64,000 nucleotides of DNA from Fictibacillus nanhaiensis (GCA_017052515.1 JAFHKR010000038.1:744001-808000), one strand, 5' to 3'. Shown: positions 24,384 to 34,568, numbered from the stretch's first letter. Notes: generated from the letters alone by a model not told the origin. Translations and numbers: made by a program.

Positions 24384-24569
24384 TTAGGAGCTAAAGAAGC
24401 TGCTTCTCTTTTTCTTCTTATAATGCTTGTGCCCATATCCACCATAATGCTTTTTGCCAAAATCACTGCTGCTGTATTTCTTATAGCTTTTCTTATATTT
24501 GTAACCAGAGCTGCTGTACCTTTTATGGCTGCTGTGTCCTAATAGTGATTTTAATAATTTCTTTAACAT
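24384..24569 (-). CDS. Lys/Ser/Tyr/His-rich mini-protein, kinase neighbour
   Basis: A 61-residue protein of extreme composition: about 16 Lys, 14 Ser, 8 Tyr and 5 His. It has imperfect SSS/YKKS/KHY repeats after a short hydrophobic start (MLKKLLKSLLG). The ribosome binding site AAAGGAGATG is strong, so it is probably real. The composition recalls spore-coat proteins CotC and CotG, but there is no clear homology. Lying directly upstream of a Hanks kinase gene, it may be that kinase's substrate. That link is inference. Confidence 0.7.
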   Translation of the reverse strand: MLKKLLKSLLGHSSHKRYSSSGYKYKKSYKKYSSSDFGKKHYGGYGHKHYKKKKRSSFFSS

Positions 24570-24667
24570 GAAAAATCATCTCCTTTGAAGATACTTGTAA
24601 ATCATATTCGTCCCCATCAAGCAACATCCTACTGTACGTACTTTTAAACAGAAAGTTTCAAAGAGAA

Positions 24668-24696
24668 GGGGTCTGACCCCAAACAATTTATTTCCC
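24668..24696 (+). repeat. 29-bp direct repeat, copy A
   Basis: It begins with the palindrome GGGGTCTGACCCC, followed by AAACAATTTATTTCCC. It matches copy B at 25978-26006 at 27 of 29 positions in the same orientation. The pair brackets csbA and tauE. Confidence 0.8.
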
Positions 24697-24725
24697 TCAA
24701 CAATTTCCTTGTTTTTGTCTAGGGA

Positions 24726-24749
24726 GTTTTGTTAAATTTAGAGAGGTAT
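24726..24749 (+). promoter_or_regulatory. Possible sigma-B-type promoter of csbA
   Basis: GTTTTG, a 12-bp spacer and AGGTAT resemble the general-stress consensus GTTTAA-N12-14-GGGTAT. csbA is a known sigma-B gene in B. subtilis. The match is partial (4 of 6 and 5 of 6). Confidence 0.4.
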
Positions 24750-24811
24750 ATTAGAACGTTTACAAAAATGATGGTTTTTTGAGGTGTTCAAGGAGAGGGG
24801 TTCTTCGTTTC

Positions 24812-25042
24812 ATGTTGGAGTATAGTGTCGCAGCTTTATTGCCTTTGTGTTTGCAGCTGCTTTTTAATAGAGTATTGTTTACTAAATACTTACCTTTAGG
24901 GATTACGATTGTTATTATGATTTTTGCTTTTGATGGTTTGAATCAACCATTGCCTCTCCAAATCGTGGCCGTAATATCTACGATTGTTGGTTTTTTATTG
25001 GGACTTAAAATTTATAACAAACAAAAACGAAAAGTAAGATGA
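24812..25042 (+). CDS. csbA: CsbA-like membrane protein (DUF2198)
   Basis: A 76-residue protein with two or three membrane segments, starting MLEYSVAALLPLCLQLLF and ending in a basic tail (KIYNKQKRKVR). Size, hydropathy and motif pattern (LFNRVLFTKYLPLGIT) fit CsbA, a sigma-B-controlled membrane protein of unknown function. In B. subtilis csbA lies directly upstream of uvrBA. Here a minus-strand tauE gene separates them. The ATG at 24812 gives exactly the usual 76 residues, whereas the open frame from 24779 would start at TTG. Confidence 0.78.
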   Translation: MLEYSVAALLPLCLQLLFNRVLFTKYLPLGITIVIMIFAFDGLNQPLPLQIVAVISTIVGFLLGLKIYNKQKRKVR

Positions 25043-25080
25043 AAAAAGACGTCACCTTTACGAGGTAGACGTCTTTCTTT
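25042..25080. terminator. Bidirectional terminator between csbA and tauE
   Basis: AAAGACGTC and ACCT pair with AGGT and GACGTCTTT (one bulged A) around TTACG, with A/T tracts on both sides. It overlaps the tauE 3' end. Confidence 0.92.
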
Positions 25081-25930
25081 TTGTATGCGTGATCGTTTCT
25101 TTTAAGAAAAGCACAAGCATGGTTAACACATATAGTGTAATAATTCCTAGACCTGCTTTATCAAAGTGAACAAGCTTAAGAATGACTGAGCTTAAAATTG
25201 TGATGTATAGGGCACCTAAATATTTTTGAATCTGTTCACTGGAATAGATCGTTGTAAGTTTGGCTCCTAGTTGAGTGCCTACAAGTGCGCCTAATATAAG
25301 AAGAAGGCCAAGTTTATAATCGATCTGAACACTGGATGCGTATGTTAGAAATCCAGCACTTACAATGAAGAACACACTGACCAAGCTCGTTCCAACCGCT
25401 TTTCTAGAAGGAAACTTCATTAATGAAATGAGCATTGGAACCATCACGAATCCCCCGCCAACTCCTAATGTCGTAGAAATGAATCCTCCTGTGAATCCAA
25501 TAAAGACGGCTTTCGGCCAAGAAAATTGAATCTCAGTCGTGCTTTGCGCTGTTTTCTTGCGTTTTGATTGCTTATAAAGCAGGGAAAGAGCAAAGTAGGC
25601 AAGAAGAACAATATAAAATATAGGAATAATCGTATCGTCGTAACCCATTTTTTCTGACCAAACGACTAGTGGGTGAGCAACCTGTGTTGCTCCAATTCCG
25701 ACAATTCCTAGAACAGCAGCGGGTTTCCATAGAATGTTCTTAAATCTCAGATGTGCAGCAACTCCTGAAACACTTGTCCCGATTGAATACATGAGACTTG
25801 TTCCGATCGCTGAAAGAGGCGGAATGCCGAAAAGAATAAGAACGGGTGTCAGGATAAAGCCACCACCAATTCCAAAAATGCCGGAAAAGATACCGATGCA
25901 TAAACCTAGCAGTATATAAAAAAACTCCAT
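25058..25930 (-). CDS. TauE/SafE-family sulfite exporter-like permease
   Basis: A 290-residue membrane protein with about eight or nine segments and the two family repeats: GIFSGIFGIGGGFILTPVLILFGI near the start (read in parts) and FTGGFISTTLGVGGGFVMVP in the middle. TauE/SafE proteins export sulfite, sulfonates or similar anions. It is monocistronic with an AAAGGAG ribosome binding site, inserted between csbA and uvrB relative to B. subtilis. Substrate unknown. Confidence 0.92.
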   Translation of the reverse strand: MEFFYILLGLCIGIFSGIFGIGGGFILTPVLILFGIPPLSAIGTSLMYSIGTSVSGVAAHLRFKNILWKPAAVLGIVGIGATQVAHPLVVWSEKMGYDDTIIPIFYIVLLAYFALSLLYKQSKRKKTAQSTTEIQFSWPKAVFIGFTGGFISTTLGVGGGFVMVPMLISLMKFPSRKAVGTSLVSVFFIVSAGFLTYASSVQIDYKLGLLLILGALVGTQLGAKLTTIYSSEQIQKYLGALYITILSSVILKLVHFDKAGLGIITLYVLTMLVLFLKETITHTKRKTSTS

Positions 25931-25977
25931 ATTAAAACTCCTTTAATGGGACACAACTTCTAATGCTAGCGGGAAAT

Positions 25978-26006
25978 GGGGTCAGACCCCATACAATTTA
26001 TTTCCC
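25978..26006 (+). repeat. 29-bp direct repeat, copy B
   Basis: GGGGTCAGACCCC followed by ATACAATTTATTTCCC, differing at two positions from copy A at 24668. It lies between the tauE start and the uvrBA promoter. Such GGGGTC-GACCCC elements recur in Bacillaceae genomes. Confidence 0.8.
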
Positions 26007-26059
26007 AACTTGCGCCTACTTATGAGTATACCACTTTACTTTCTTTCCAGAAACTTCTG

Positions 26060-26073
26060 CGAATATTTGTTCG
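26060..26073 (+). promoter_or_regulatory. LexA (SOS) box of uvrBA
   Basis: CGAATATTTGTTCG fits the Gram-positive LexA/DinR consensus CGAACRNRYGTTYG at 12 of 14 positions. It sits just upstream of the promoter of uvrB, a known SOS gene. Confidence 0.78.
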
Positions 26074-26080
26074 TAATTAT

Positions 26081-26110
26081 TAGGTTTTTGGATAGGGCCT
26101 GTGCTATAAT
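26081..26110 (+). promoter_or_regulatory. Extended -10 promoter of uvrBA
   Basis: TGCTATAAT is a perfect TATAAT with the extended TGN motif. The -35 (TAGGTT at 18 bp) is weak, as is common with extended -10 promoters. Confidence 0.75.
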
Positions 26111-26147
26111 TTGAGTAACCAGAATTTAGGAACGGAGGTTCGGTTTT

Positions 26148-28139
26148 GTGAGTCAAGATCAATTGTTCGAAATCAAATCAAACTATCAGCCACAAGGGGA
26201 TCAGCCCGCAGCGATCCAACATCTTGTGAACAATATAAACGCAGGAAAAAAGAGTATGACCCTGCTTGGTGCGACCGGAACAGGGAAGACGTTTACGGTA
26301 TCCAACGTTATTCAGGAAGTAAACAAACCGACGCTTGTTATTGCTCATAACAAAACATTAGCCGGACAGCTTTACAGTGAGTTAAAGGAATTTTTCCCGA
26401 ACAACGCAGTTGAATATTTTGTTTCGTATTACGATTATTATCAACCAGAAGCATACATCGCACATTCTGATACGTACATCGAAAAAGATGCAAGCATTAA
26501 TGATGAGATCGATAAACTTCGTCACTCTGCTACATCATCACTTTTTGAACGAAAAGACGTTATTATCGTAGCCAGTGTTTCGTGTATCTATGGTCTAGGT
26601 TCACCTGAGGAATATAAAGACATGGTGATCTCCTTAAGAGAAGGAATGGAGAAAGACCGTGACCAGCTTTTACGTGATCTTGTAGATGTTCAATACAACC
26701 GAAATGATATTAACTTTACTCGTGGTACGTTCCGAGTTAGAGGAGATGTTGTGGAAATCTTCCCAGCCTCACGAGACGAACATTGTCTTCGTGTGGAGTT
26801 TTTTGGTGATGAGATCGACCGCATTACTGAAGTGGACGCACTCACAGGTGAAATTCTTGGGGAACGTAAACATGTTGCTATTTTCCCTGCTTCCCACTTC
26901 GTAACACGTGAAGAAAAGATGAAAGTAGCGATCAAGCGCATTGAAGCCGAACTGGAAGATCGCCTAAAAGAATTGAATGAAGCTGGAAAACTATTAGAAG
27001 CACAGCGTCTTGAACAGAGAACAAGATATGACTTAGAGATGATGGCTGAAATGGGGTTCTGTTCAGGGATTGAGAACTATTCTGTTCACTTGACTCTAAG
27101 ACCATTGGGATCGACGCCTTACACACTTTTAGACTATTTTCCGGATGATTCTTTAATTGTCATTGATGAGTCCCATGTTACTCTGCCGCAGATTCGTGGA
27201 ATGTTTAATGGAGACCAAGCGAGAAAAGGCGTCCTTGTCGATCACGGATTCCGATTACCTTCCGCAAAAGACAACCGTCCGTTAACGTTTGAGGAATTTG
27301 AGCGGTACACAAAGTTTCAGCATATCTACGTATCCGCAACACCAGGTCCGTATGAGCTCGAGCACGCACCTGATCCAGTTGAGCAGATTATTCGTCCAAC
27401 CGGTCTTCTTGATCCTACACTAGAAGTCCGTCCGATCAAAGGTCAGATTGATGACTTATTAGGTGAGATTAACGAAAGAATCGAGAAAAACGAACGAGTT
27501 CTTGTTACAACGTTAACAAAAAAGATGTCTGAGGACCTAACCGATTATTTTGTAGAGCTCGGCATAAAAGTTCGTTATCTGCATTCAGAAATTAAGACGT
27601 TAGAACGGATTCAGATCATACGTGATCTACGCCTTGGTGTGTTTGATGTACTTGTCGGCATTAACTTGCTGCGAGAAGGGTTAGACATTCCTGAAGTCTC
27701 TCTCGTAGCTATCTTAGACGCAGATAAAGAAGGCTTCTTACGTTCAGAGCGCTCGTTGATCCAAACGATTGGTCGTGCTGCTCGTAACTCAAACGGACAC
27801 GTTATTATGTATGGAGATAAGATTACGAAATCCATGCAGATTGCGATTGATGAGACGCAGCGCAGACGTCAGAAACAGATAGAGCACAATGAAAAGCATG
27901 GAATCACGCCTACTACGATTAAAAAAGAAGTGCGTGATGTGATTCGTGCAACACAAGCTGCTGAAGATACAGAAACGTATACGAGTTCAAAAGCTCCTAA
28001 GCAAAAGATGAGCAAGAAAGATCGCGAAGCGTTTATCGAACGTATGGAAAAAGAGATGAAGGATGCAGCAAAGAACCTTCAGTTCGAGCGTGCAGCAGAG
28101 CTTCGTGACCTCATACTTGAGTTAAAAGCGGAAGGATGA
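26148..28139 (+). CDS. uvrB: Excinuclease ABC subunit B
   Basis: A 663-residue UvrB, the damage-verifying helicase-like subunit of nucleotide excision repair. Walker A is [12 protein letters not shown]. The beta-hairpin region is [11 protein letters not shown], motif II is [15 protein letters not shown], motif VI is [12 protein letters not shown]. The C-terminal UVR domain ([27 protein letters not shown], about 625-655) contacts UvrC and UvrA. The GTG start at 26148 lies 9 bp after GGAGG. uvrA follows without a gap, and an SOS box precedes. Confidence 0.98.
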   Translation: MSQDQLFEIKSNYQPQGDQPAAIQHLVNNINAGKKSMTLLGATGTGKTFTVSNVIQEVNKPTLVIAHNKTLAGQLYSELKEFFPNNAVEYFVSYYDYYQPEAYIAHSDTYIEKDASINDEIDKLRHSATSSLFERKDVIIVASVSCIYGLGSPEEYKDMVISLREGMEKDRDQLLRDLVDVQYNRNDINFTRGTFRVRGDVVEIFPASRDEHCLRVEFFGDEIDRITEVDALTGEILGERKHVAIFPASHFVTREEKMKVAIKRIEAELEDRLKELNEAGKLLEAQRLEQRTRYDLEMMAEMGFCSGIENYSVHLTLRPLGSTPYTLLDYFPDDSLIVIDESHVTLPQIRGMFNGDQARKGVLVDHGFRLPSAKDNRPLTFEEFERYTKFQHIYVSATPGPYELEHAPDPVEQIIRPTGLLDPTLEVRPIKGQIDDLLGEINERIEKNERVLVTTLTKKMSEDLTDYFVELGIKVRYLHSEIKTLERIQIIRDLRLGVFDVLVGINLLREGLDIPEVSLVAILDADKEGFLRSERSLIQTIGRAARNSNGHVIMYGDKITKSMQIAIDETQRRRQKQIEHNEKHGITPTTIKKEVRDVIRATQAAEDTETYTSSKAPKQKMSKKDREAFIERMEKEMKDAAKNLQFERAAELRDLILELKAEG

Positions 28140-31016
28140 TTGCAGTTGGCTACCAACCAAAACATAATTGTAAAGGGTGCTAGAGCCCATAATTTAAAGA
28201 ATATAGATATTACGATCCCGCGTGATAAGCTGGTTGTTTTAACCGGCTTATCTGGTTCGGGTAAATCTTCACTTGCATTTGATACGATCTATGCAGAAGG
28301 TCAGCGCCGGTACGTTGAATCTCTTTCTGCTTATGCCCGTCAGTTTCTCGGACAGATGGATAAGCCGGATGTGGATTCGATCGAGGGTCTGTCACCTGCT
28401 ATTTCAATCGATCAAAAAACAACAAGCCGTAACCCTCGTTCAACAGTAGGTACGGTTACGGAAATCTATGACTACCTACGTCTTCTATTCGCACGTATCG
28501 GTCGACCGGTATGTCCTGTTCATAACGTGGAGATCACTTCCCAAACGATTGAACAAATGGTCGACCGAATTTTAGAATATCCGGAGCGTACAAAACTTCA
28601 AATTTTAGCACCAGTTGTTTCCGGTCGAAAAGGGGAACATGTTAAAGCACTTGAAGATATTAAAAAGCAAGGGTATGTTCGTGTTCGTATTGACGGAGAG
28701 ATGCGTGAGATCTCTGAGGAAATTAAGCTTGAGAAAAATAAGAAACATACCATTGAAATCGTGATCGACCGTATCGTCGTAAAAGAAGGAATCGCTACTC
28801 GTCTAGCTGACTCTCTTGAAGCAGCTCTCAACCTCGGTGGAGGAAGTGTTGTTGTCGATGTGATGGAAGAAGAAGAACTTTTATTCTCACAAAACCATGC
28901 CTGCCCGCATTGTGGATTTTCAATTGGTGAACTAGAGCCACGTTTGTTTTCATTTAACAGTCCATTTGGGGCATGCTCTTCTTGTGATGGTTTAGGAGTA
29001 AAACTTGAAGTGGATCCAGAGCTTGTTATTCCAGACTGGAGTCGTACTTTACGAGACAACGCTATCGCACCTTGGGAACCGATCAGTTCTCAATATTATC
29101 CACAGCTTTTAGAAAGCATCTGTAACCACTTTGGTATCGATATGGATGTACCGGTTGAATCTCTTCCAAAAGACCAAATGGATAAAATTTTAAATGGAAG
29201 TAAGGAGTACCTTACTTTCACGTACAAAAATGATTTCGGTCAGGTACGTAAGAACGAGATTCAGTTTGAAGGTGTTTTAGGTAACATTCAACGCCGATAC
29301 CGTGAGACGAGTTCAGATTATATTCGAGAGCAGATGGAAGGATATATGGCGCAAAAGCCATGTCCGACCTGTAAAGGACATCGTCTCAAAAAAGAAGCTC
29401 TTTCTGTTTTAATCAACGGAAAGCATATTGGTGAAACGACTTCTCTTTCTATTACAGAAGCAAAGGAATTTTTTGATAACCTAGATTTAACCAATAAAGA
29501 GCGTGCGATCGCGAAGCTCATTCTTCGCGAGATCGTGGATCGTTCAGGCTTCTTGATCAATGTTGGGCTAGACTATCTAACGCTAAGCCGAGCTGCTGGT
29601 ACGCTATCCGGTGGTGAAGCACAGCGTATCCGCCTAGCGACCCAAGTAGGGTCACGTTTGATGGGTGTACTTTATATTCTTGATGAGCCATCTATCGGTC
29701 TTCATCAGAGAGACAATGACCGACTGATTCGAACACTCGAAGAAATGCGTTCCCTCGGGAATACGTTGATCGTCGTTGAGCATGACGAAGATACGATGCT
29801 AGCAGCAGACTATGTTATCGATATCGGTCCTGGTGCAGGTGCTCACGGAGGTGTGATCACATCACAAGGTACACCACAAGAGATCATGGAAGACCCAGCA
29901 TCATTGACTGGACAGTATCTGTCTGGTAAAAAGTTTATTCCTCTTCCGAAAGAAAGACGTAAGCCGGATGGAAGATATATTGAAGTGAAAGGTGCAACAG
30001 AAAACAACTTAAAGAATGTTTCTGCTAAAATTCCGTTAGGGTTGTTTACTGGAGTGACAGGTGTGTCTGGTTCAGGTAAGAGTACCCTTGTCAATGAGAT
30101 TCTGCACAAGGCACTTGCACAAAAGCTGCACCGTGCAAAGGACAAGCCTGGTGCGCATAAATCAATTAAGGGTCTAGAACATATTGATAAAGTCATTGAT
30201 ATCGACCAATCTCCAATCGGTCGAACACCTCGATCAAATCCTGCAACATATACGGGAGTATTTGATGATATTCGTGATGTGTTTGCATCAACGAATGAAG
30301 CGAAAGTACGTGGATATAAAAAAGGACGTTTCTCTTTCAACGTAAAAGGTGGACGTTGTGAAGCATGTCGCGGGGATGGCATCATTAAAATTGAAATGCA
30401 TTTCTTGCCAGATGTATATGTACCATGTGAAGTTTGTCATGGTAAACGCTATAACAGAGAAACGCTAGAAGTGAAGTATAAAGGGAAAAACATCGCAGAC
30501 ATCTTAGACATGACGGTTGAAGATTCTGTTGAGTTCTTTGCGAATATCCCTAAGATCAACCGTAAGCTGCAGACTATTCTGGATGTAGGCCTTGGATATA
30601 TTAAGCTAGGGCAATCGGCTACAACTCTTTCTGGAGGAGAAGCACAGCGTGTGAAGCTTGCGTCTCAGCTTCATAAGCGTTCTACAGGGAAAACCATCTA
30701 TATTTTAGATGAGCCAACAACAGGTCTTCACGTAGATGATATATCTCGATTGCTAGTTGTTCTCCAAAGACTTGTAGATAATGGAGACTCTGTGCTAGTC
30801 ATTGAGCATAATCTTGACGTAATTAAACAATGTGATCATCTAGTCGACCTTGGACCTGAAGGTGGGGACAAGGGCGGTATGATCGTTGGTGCGGGTACGC
30901 CAGAAGAACTGGCTGAAATTGAAGCATCTCACACTGGACGTTATCTTGCTCCGATCTTAAAGCGAGATAAGAAACGTATGACAGGGAAGATCAAGGAAAA
31001 AGAAACTGTTAAATAA
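28140..31016 (+). CDS. uvrA: Excinuclease ABC subunit A
   Basis: A 958-residue UvrA, the damage-recognition ATPase. Two ABC modules are present: Walker [10 protein letters not shown] near residue 35 and [10 protein letters not shown] near 640, with signatures [12 protein letters not shown] and [12 protein letters not shown]. Zinc-binding cysteine motifs are CPHCGF with CSSC in the first half, CPTCKGHR, and CEACRGDGI with CEVCHGKRY in the second. Translation starts at TTG 28140 (or TTG 28146) right after the uvrB stop. The ribosome binding site AAGGATG lies inside uvrB, giving coupled expression. Confidence 0.98.
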   Translation: MQLATNQNIIVKGARAHNLKNIDITIPRDKLVVLTGLSGSGKSSLAFDTIYAEGQRRYVESLSAYARQFLGQMDKPDVDSIEGLSPAISIDQKTTSRNPRSTVGTVTEIYDYLRLLFARIGRPVCPVHNVEITSQTIEQMVDRILEYPERTKLQILAPVVSGRKGEHVKALEDIKKQGYVRVRIDGEMREISEEIKLEKNKKHTIEIVIDRIVVKEGIATRLADSLEAALNLGGGSVVVDVMEEEELLFSQNHACPHCGFSIGELEPRLFSFNSPFGACSSCDGLGVKLEVDPELVIPDWSRTLRDNAIAPWEPISSQYYPQLLESICNHFGIDMDVPVESLPKDQMDKILNGSKEYLTFTYKNDFGQVRKNEIQFEGVLGNIQRRYRETSSDYIREQMEGYMAQKPCPTCKGHRLKKEALSVLINGKHIGETTSLSITEAKEFFDNLDLTNKERAIAKLILREIVDRSGFLINVGLDYLTLSRAAGTLSGGEAQRIRLATQVGSRLMGVLYILDEPSIGLHQRDNDRLIRTLEEMRSLGNTLIVVEHDEDTMLAADYVIDIGPGAGAHGGVITSQGTPQEIMEDPASLTGQYLSGKKFIPLPKERRKPDGRYIEVKGATENNLKNVSAKIPLGLFTGVTGVSGSGKSTLVNEILHKALAQKLHRAKDKPGAHKSIKGLEHIDKVIDIDQSPIGRTPRSNPATYTGVFDDIRDVFASTNEAKVRGYKKGRFSFNVKGGRCEACRGDGIIKIEMHFLPDVYVPCEVCHGKRYNRETLEVKYKGKNIADILDMTVEDSVEFFANIPKINRKLQTILDVGLGYIKLGQSATTLSGGEAQRVKLASQLHKRSTGKTIYILDEPTTGLHVDDISRLLVVLQRLVDNGDSVLVIEHNLDVIKQCDHLVDLGPEGGDKGGMIVGAGTPEELAEIEASHTGRYLAPILKRDKKRMTGKIKEKETVK

Positions 31017-31024
31017 AAAGGTGA

Positions 31025-31059
31025 TAAAAAAAGGACGGTGAACTACCGTCCTTTTTTTA
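31025..31059. terminator. Bidirectional terminator after uvrA
   Basis: GGACGGT pairs with ACCGTCC around GAACT, flanked by an A run and a T run. It also ends the minus-strand response regulator gene. Confidence 0.94.
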
Positions 31060-31734
31060 TTGATCTTGCTTAGAGAGTAAGGTGTTCATTCCTTTTATCC
31101 AGCCATGTTGGTAGGCTCTGATTACAGCTGTCGTGCGATCTTTTACATCTAATTTCCTTAAGAGAGAAGCGACATGATTCTTAATCGTATTCTCACTTAG
31201 AAAAATGGACTGAGAAATTTCCCTGTTACTCATTCCAATGGAAAGCAATTCAAGAACCTCCCATTCACGTTCGGTAAGAAGATCATTCGGTCTTGAAAAA
31301 GAGAGTGGTCTCTTAAGAAGTATATATTCTTCCCATATCAAGAATGAGATCGCTTGTGGCATATATTTTTGGCCACAAAATATTAGAGTAATCGCATGCA
31401 TCATGAGACTTGGGTCCATGTTTTTTAGAAGAACACCGTGAATGTTGAATGTTAAGCACTCAAGAAGCAAAGGAGCTTGTTGATCGATGCTTGGAACAAA
31501 AAGAACCACTCTAACATCTTGTTTAATAAAATGCTGAATAATCTCAACTACATTGAAATGCTTTATCCCCAAATCGACAAAGACAATATCAATGTTTTTA
31601 GCCAATTTATAGAGTGGATTATACTTATGACTTTCTATAGACGTGATGAAGATTTCATCCAATTCGTTTAAAAGCATATGTTGCAAAGAATCTTTAAAAA
31701 TAATATCATCATCAATTAATAAAATGTGAATCAT
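31057..31734 (-). CDS. NarL/LuxR-family response regulator, last gene of signalling cluster
   Basis: A 225-residue protein starting MIHILLIDDD. The receiver has the acidic pair near residue 10, the phospho-acceptor in IVFVDLGIKHF, and a conserved lysine in GVLLKNMD. The C-terminal LuxR-type helix-turn-helix reads LTEREWEVLELLSIGMSNREIS and SENTIKNHVASLLRKL (in parts). No histidine kinase is adjacent, so its phosphodonor is unknown. The ATG at 31734 with GAGGTG was chosen. It lies 89 bp after the GGDEF-EAL gene on the same strand. Confidence 0.88.
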   Translation of the reverse strand: MIHILLIDDDIIFKDSLQHMLLNELDEIFITSIESHKYNPLYKLAKNIDIVFVDLGIKHFNVVEIIQHFIKQDVRVVLFVPSIDQQAPLLLECLTFNIHGVLLKNMDPSLMMHAITLIFCGQKYMPQAISFLIWEEYILLKRPLSFSRPNDLLTEREWEVLELLSIGMSNREISQSIFLSENTIKNHVASLLRKLDVKDRTTAVIRAYQHGWIKGMNTLLSKQDQ

Positions 31735-31823
31735 GTAGCACCTCACTAAGTATATATATTGCGAAATAAAAAGTAGATTGATTATAGATACTTTGATGGG
31801 CTCGGCAAATCTTGTTCACTACC

Positions 31824-33248
31824 TTATTCAACTTCTTTTGCTAAAGGTGAGTAATATTGAATGAGTGTTTCTACTTCTTTAGGGGGAAGAGGTTTGCTAA
31901 AATAATAGCCTTGAATTTCATCACAGCCTTCAGATTCTAAAAAACCGAGTTGTTCTTTGTTTTCGACTCCCTCTGCTAAAACAGAAAGATTCATGCTATG
32001 TCCCATGGTAATTATCGCTCGGATAATAGATTCATTAATAATCGATTTCTCGTGTAAAAAGGTTTGATCAATCTTCAAACGCTTAATGGGAAATTGACTC
32101 AAGTACTTCAGAGAAGAATATCCTGTTCCAAAATCGTCTAAAGCAATGCTTATACCCATTTCTTTAAATCGATTTAAAACTTTAAGGATATAACCTTCTT
32201 TCACAATGGCAATGCTCTCTGTAATTTCCAGTTCTAAGAATTGAGGATCAAGCTGGGTTCTGTTTAAGATGTTACTCACTATCTTCGGAAAGTCACTATG
32301 AAGTAGTTGAGCAATTGAAATATTTACCGAGCATCGAAGAGGGGGGAAATCAGCATCTTGCCAACGTTTATTTTGTTTGCAAGCTTCCTCGAGCACCCAT
32401 TCTCCAACTGAAAAGATAATTCCTAATTTTTCAGCTAATGGAATAAAGTCGGAAGGTGAAATAAGCCCTAAGTGCGGATGGTTCCATCGTATTAAAGCTT
32501 CTATTCCAATTAGCTGTTTTGTCTTTATAGACCACTGAGGTTGATACACTAATGAAAACTCTTTACGTTTTAAGGCATGCCTTAATTCATTTTCAAAAGT
32601 GAGCTGATGCCCCGTAAACTTGTTCAACATGCCATTGTAGATTTTATAATTGTTTTTCCCTTCTTCTTTTACTCGGCACATTGCAATATCTGCAGTCTTT
32701 ATTAGTCCGAGTACATTATGACCAGCGAAAGGGTACACACTCACGCCTATACTTACACTGACAAAGAGTTCGTTGTTATCGATGTAAAAGGGAAGCTTAA
32801 AAAGCCCCATTATCTCTTTGCAAAAGATTGTTATGTCTTGTTCATTTCGAGCATCTTCTATAAAGATCAAGAATTCATCACCGTTCATTCTTGATAAAGC
32901 TTTGGAGTTACTTCCTAACGACTGTAGTCTAACAGCTACCTCTTTTAACAGAGCATCTCCATTTAAAATGCCTAGCGTATCGTTGACTATTTTAAAACGA
33001 TCTAGTCCTATCTTAACAACAGCCAATTTCTTACGACTTCTTTCGGCATTTATTAAGGCGAAGGTAAGCTCCTTTTTGAATGATTTAAGATTTGGTAATA
33101 GAGTTAATTCATCATAAAAAGTCATCTTATTCAGTTTTGTTTCTAACTTTTTTATTTGAAGATACAGTTCTTGCATTTGAGTATGGATCGTTGATTCTAT
33201 AACGGGTTTTGGTTCAGCAAGTTGAACAGTGTTTTTCTTGCTCTTCAT
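31824..33248 (-). CDS. GGDEF-EAL protein, probable c-di-GMP phosphodiesterase
   Basis: A 474-residue soluble protein starting MKSKKNTVQLAEPK, with a short coiled-coil-like N-terminus. The GGDEF domain (about 45-205) carries a degenerate NGDEF and no RxxD inhibitory site. The EAL domain (about 215-465) keeps the catalytic residues: EALIRW, SVNIS, ELEITES, LDDFGTGYSS, KIDQTF, GVEN and EIQGYYFSKP. It is therefore probably a phosphodiesterase with a regulatory GGDEF domain. The ATG at 33248 lies 8 bp after the upstream GGDEF gene stop. Confidence 0.9.
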   Translation of the reverse strand: MKSKKNTVQLAEPKPVIESTIHTQMQELYLQIKKLETKLNKMTFYDELTLLPNLKSFKKELTFALINAERSRKKLAVVKIGLDRFKIVNDTLGILNGDALLKEVAVRLQSLGSNSKALSRMNGDEFLIFIEDARNEQDITIFCKEIMGLFKLPFYIDNNELFVSVSIGVSVYPFAGHNVLGLIKTADIAMCRVKEEGKNNYKIYNGMLNKFTGHQLTFENELRHALKRKEFSLVYQPQWSIKTKQLIGIEALIRWNHPHLGLISPSDFIPLAEKLGIIFSVGEWVLEEACKQNKRWQDADFPPLRCSVNISIAQLLHSDFPKIVSNILNRTQLDPQFLELEITESIAIVKEGYILKVLNRFKEMGISIALDDFGTGYSSLKYLSQFPIKRLKIDQTFLHEKSIINESIIRAIITMGHSMNLSVLAEGVENKEQLGFLESEGCDEIQGYYFSKPLPPKEVETLIQYYSPLAKEVE

Positions 33249-33256
33249 ATAGCACC

Positions 33257-34393
33257 TCAATTCACTGTTTTTTCAAGAGCGTTTTCCAAATTCAATGCTT
33301 GAAATATCGTGAGCCTGTTTCTTCCTTCTTTTTTTGAAGTATAAAGTGCGTGATCGGCTTCAAAGATAAGCTGTTCAAGCGATTTTTCGTCTTGGATGGA
33401 TGCTAGACTTGCACCAACGGAAATCGTAAGTTTCCCTTGTGGTTGGCTTTCTTCACCTAAAAAGATAAAATCTTCCACTTTGTTAATTAAGGCCGAGAGA
33501 TGAGAAATTACTTCATCAGGATCAGGATTAGGGATGCAGATAATAAATTCTTCTCCACCATACCTGGCAATAAAATCAGATCTTCTTTTATGTTCTAGAA
33601 ACAGCGTAGATATTTCTCTTAACGTTCGATCACCCATCAGATGCCCGTTCGTATCGTTATAAGTCTTAAAGTGATCGATGTCCATCATCACAATACATAC
33701 AGGTATCTTATCTTGAAAATAAGAGTTTACATGCTTCCGGAAGTAAGAAATGTTTGGTAAGCCTGTTAAGAAATCATGAGTTGACTGGTATTCCAGAGTT
33801 TTTCTAAAGTTCAATGTAAAGTGTGCATTATTTATGATGTATACCATGGCTAAGATGGCAAAATAACAAAAGAGAGTCTGATAGAAATTCACTAATGATA
33901 AAGTTTTAGGTGTAAACGGTGATGCAACATACATAATGATTTCTCCAGTCAGCTGAAAAAATAGAAAGACTAAAGAAACTCTTTTGAAAGATAATCGTGA
34001 ATCATAAGGGGTAATTCCATGTAGATAATGAAATAGAGCGCCGATGAAACTCACATAAAGAATAGAGCCAATTCCAAGCCAAACATTTGGTTCACCCATG
34101 AAATATCTTGCTATAGAAACGATTAGACTAGAGAACAAAGCGCCATACCAGCCACTTATATAGGCAAAAATAAGTAAAGGAGCAGCACGGAGATCAATGA
34201 GAACTCCATCCAACTGGTAAGATTCGGTCATGATAATAATCGCCATCATGCTATAAAGAATAGAAAAATAGAAGTTCTTTTTGTGTCTTAAATCATGATT
34301 AATAAATTCTCCAAGTTTTGTAATAACAAAAAGGAAGGTAATAATTAGGGTTAAATTATGGATATAAGTTGTAATTAAGTAGTTGGTTAGCAT
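33257..34393 (-). CDS. Membrane diguanylate cyclase with 5TMR-like sensor
   Basis: A 378-residue protein starting MLTNYLITTYIHN. About five or six membrane segments fill residues 1-190, resembling the 5TMR-LYT sensor (DLRAAPLLIFAYISGWYGAL, SIARYFMGEP). A C-terminal GGDEF domain follows, with an intact GGEEF active site near 279-283 and an RRSD inhibitory site five residues before it. It is therefore expected to make c-di-GMP with product inhibition. The ATG at 34393 behind AAGGAAG was preferred to an upstream start at 34423. It is part of the cheW-mcp cluster. Confidence 0.9.
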   Translation of the reverse strand: MLTNYLITTYIHNLTLIITFLFVITKLGEFINHDLRHKKNFYFSILYSMMAIIIMTESYQLDGVLIDLRAAPLLIFAYISGWYGALFSSLIVSIARYFMGEPNVWLGIGSILYVSFIGALFHYLHGITPYDSRLSFKRVSLVFLFFQLTGEIIMYVASPFTPKTLSLVNFYQTLFCYFAILAMVYIINNAHFTLNFRKTLEYQSTHDFLTGLPNISYFRKHVNSYFQDKIPVCIVMMDIDHFKTYNDTNGHLMGDRTLREISTLFLEHKRRSDFIARYGGEEFIICIPNPDPDEVISHLSALINKVEDFIFLGEESQPQGKLTISVGASLASIQDEKSLEQLIFEADHALYTSKKEGRNRLTIFQALNLENALEKTVN

Positions 34394-34568
34394 CTTAAAC
34401 TTCCTTTTAGTGAAAATGATCAATACATATAAATGTTTTTTAAACAGATACAGTAAGGTTTAGCCAGAAAATCCACACCATGTTCTTTAGTTTGAGCGGT
34501 ACAAACTAGCTGCTCTTGAAGACCAAATAGTAGATTTCCCACCTAATCCAACAACCTGAGAAAAGAGG

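Noticed and set aside
24753..24766. cre-like site ahead of csbA
   Set aside because: Only 12 of 14 matches, lacking the TG start of the consensus; csbA has no known carbon control.
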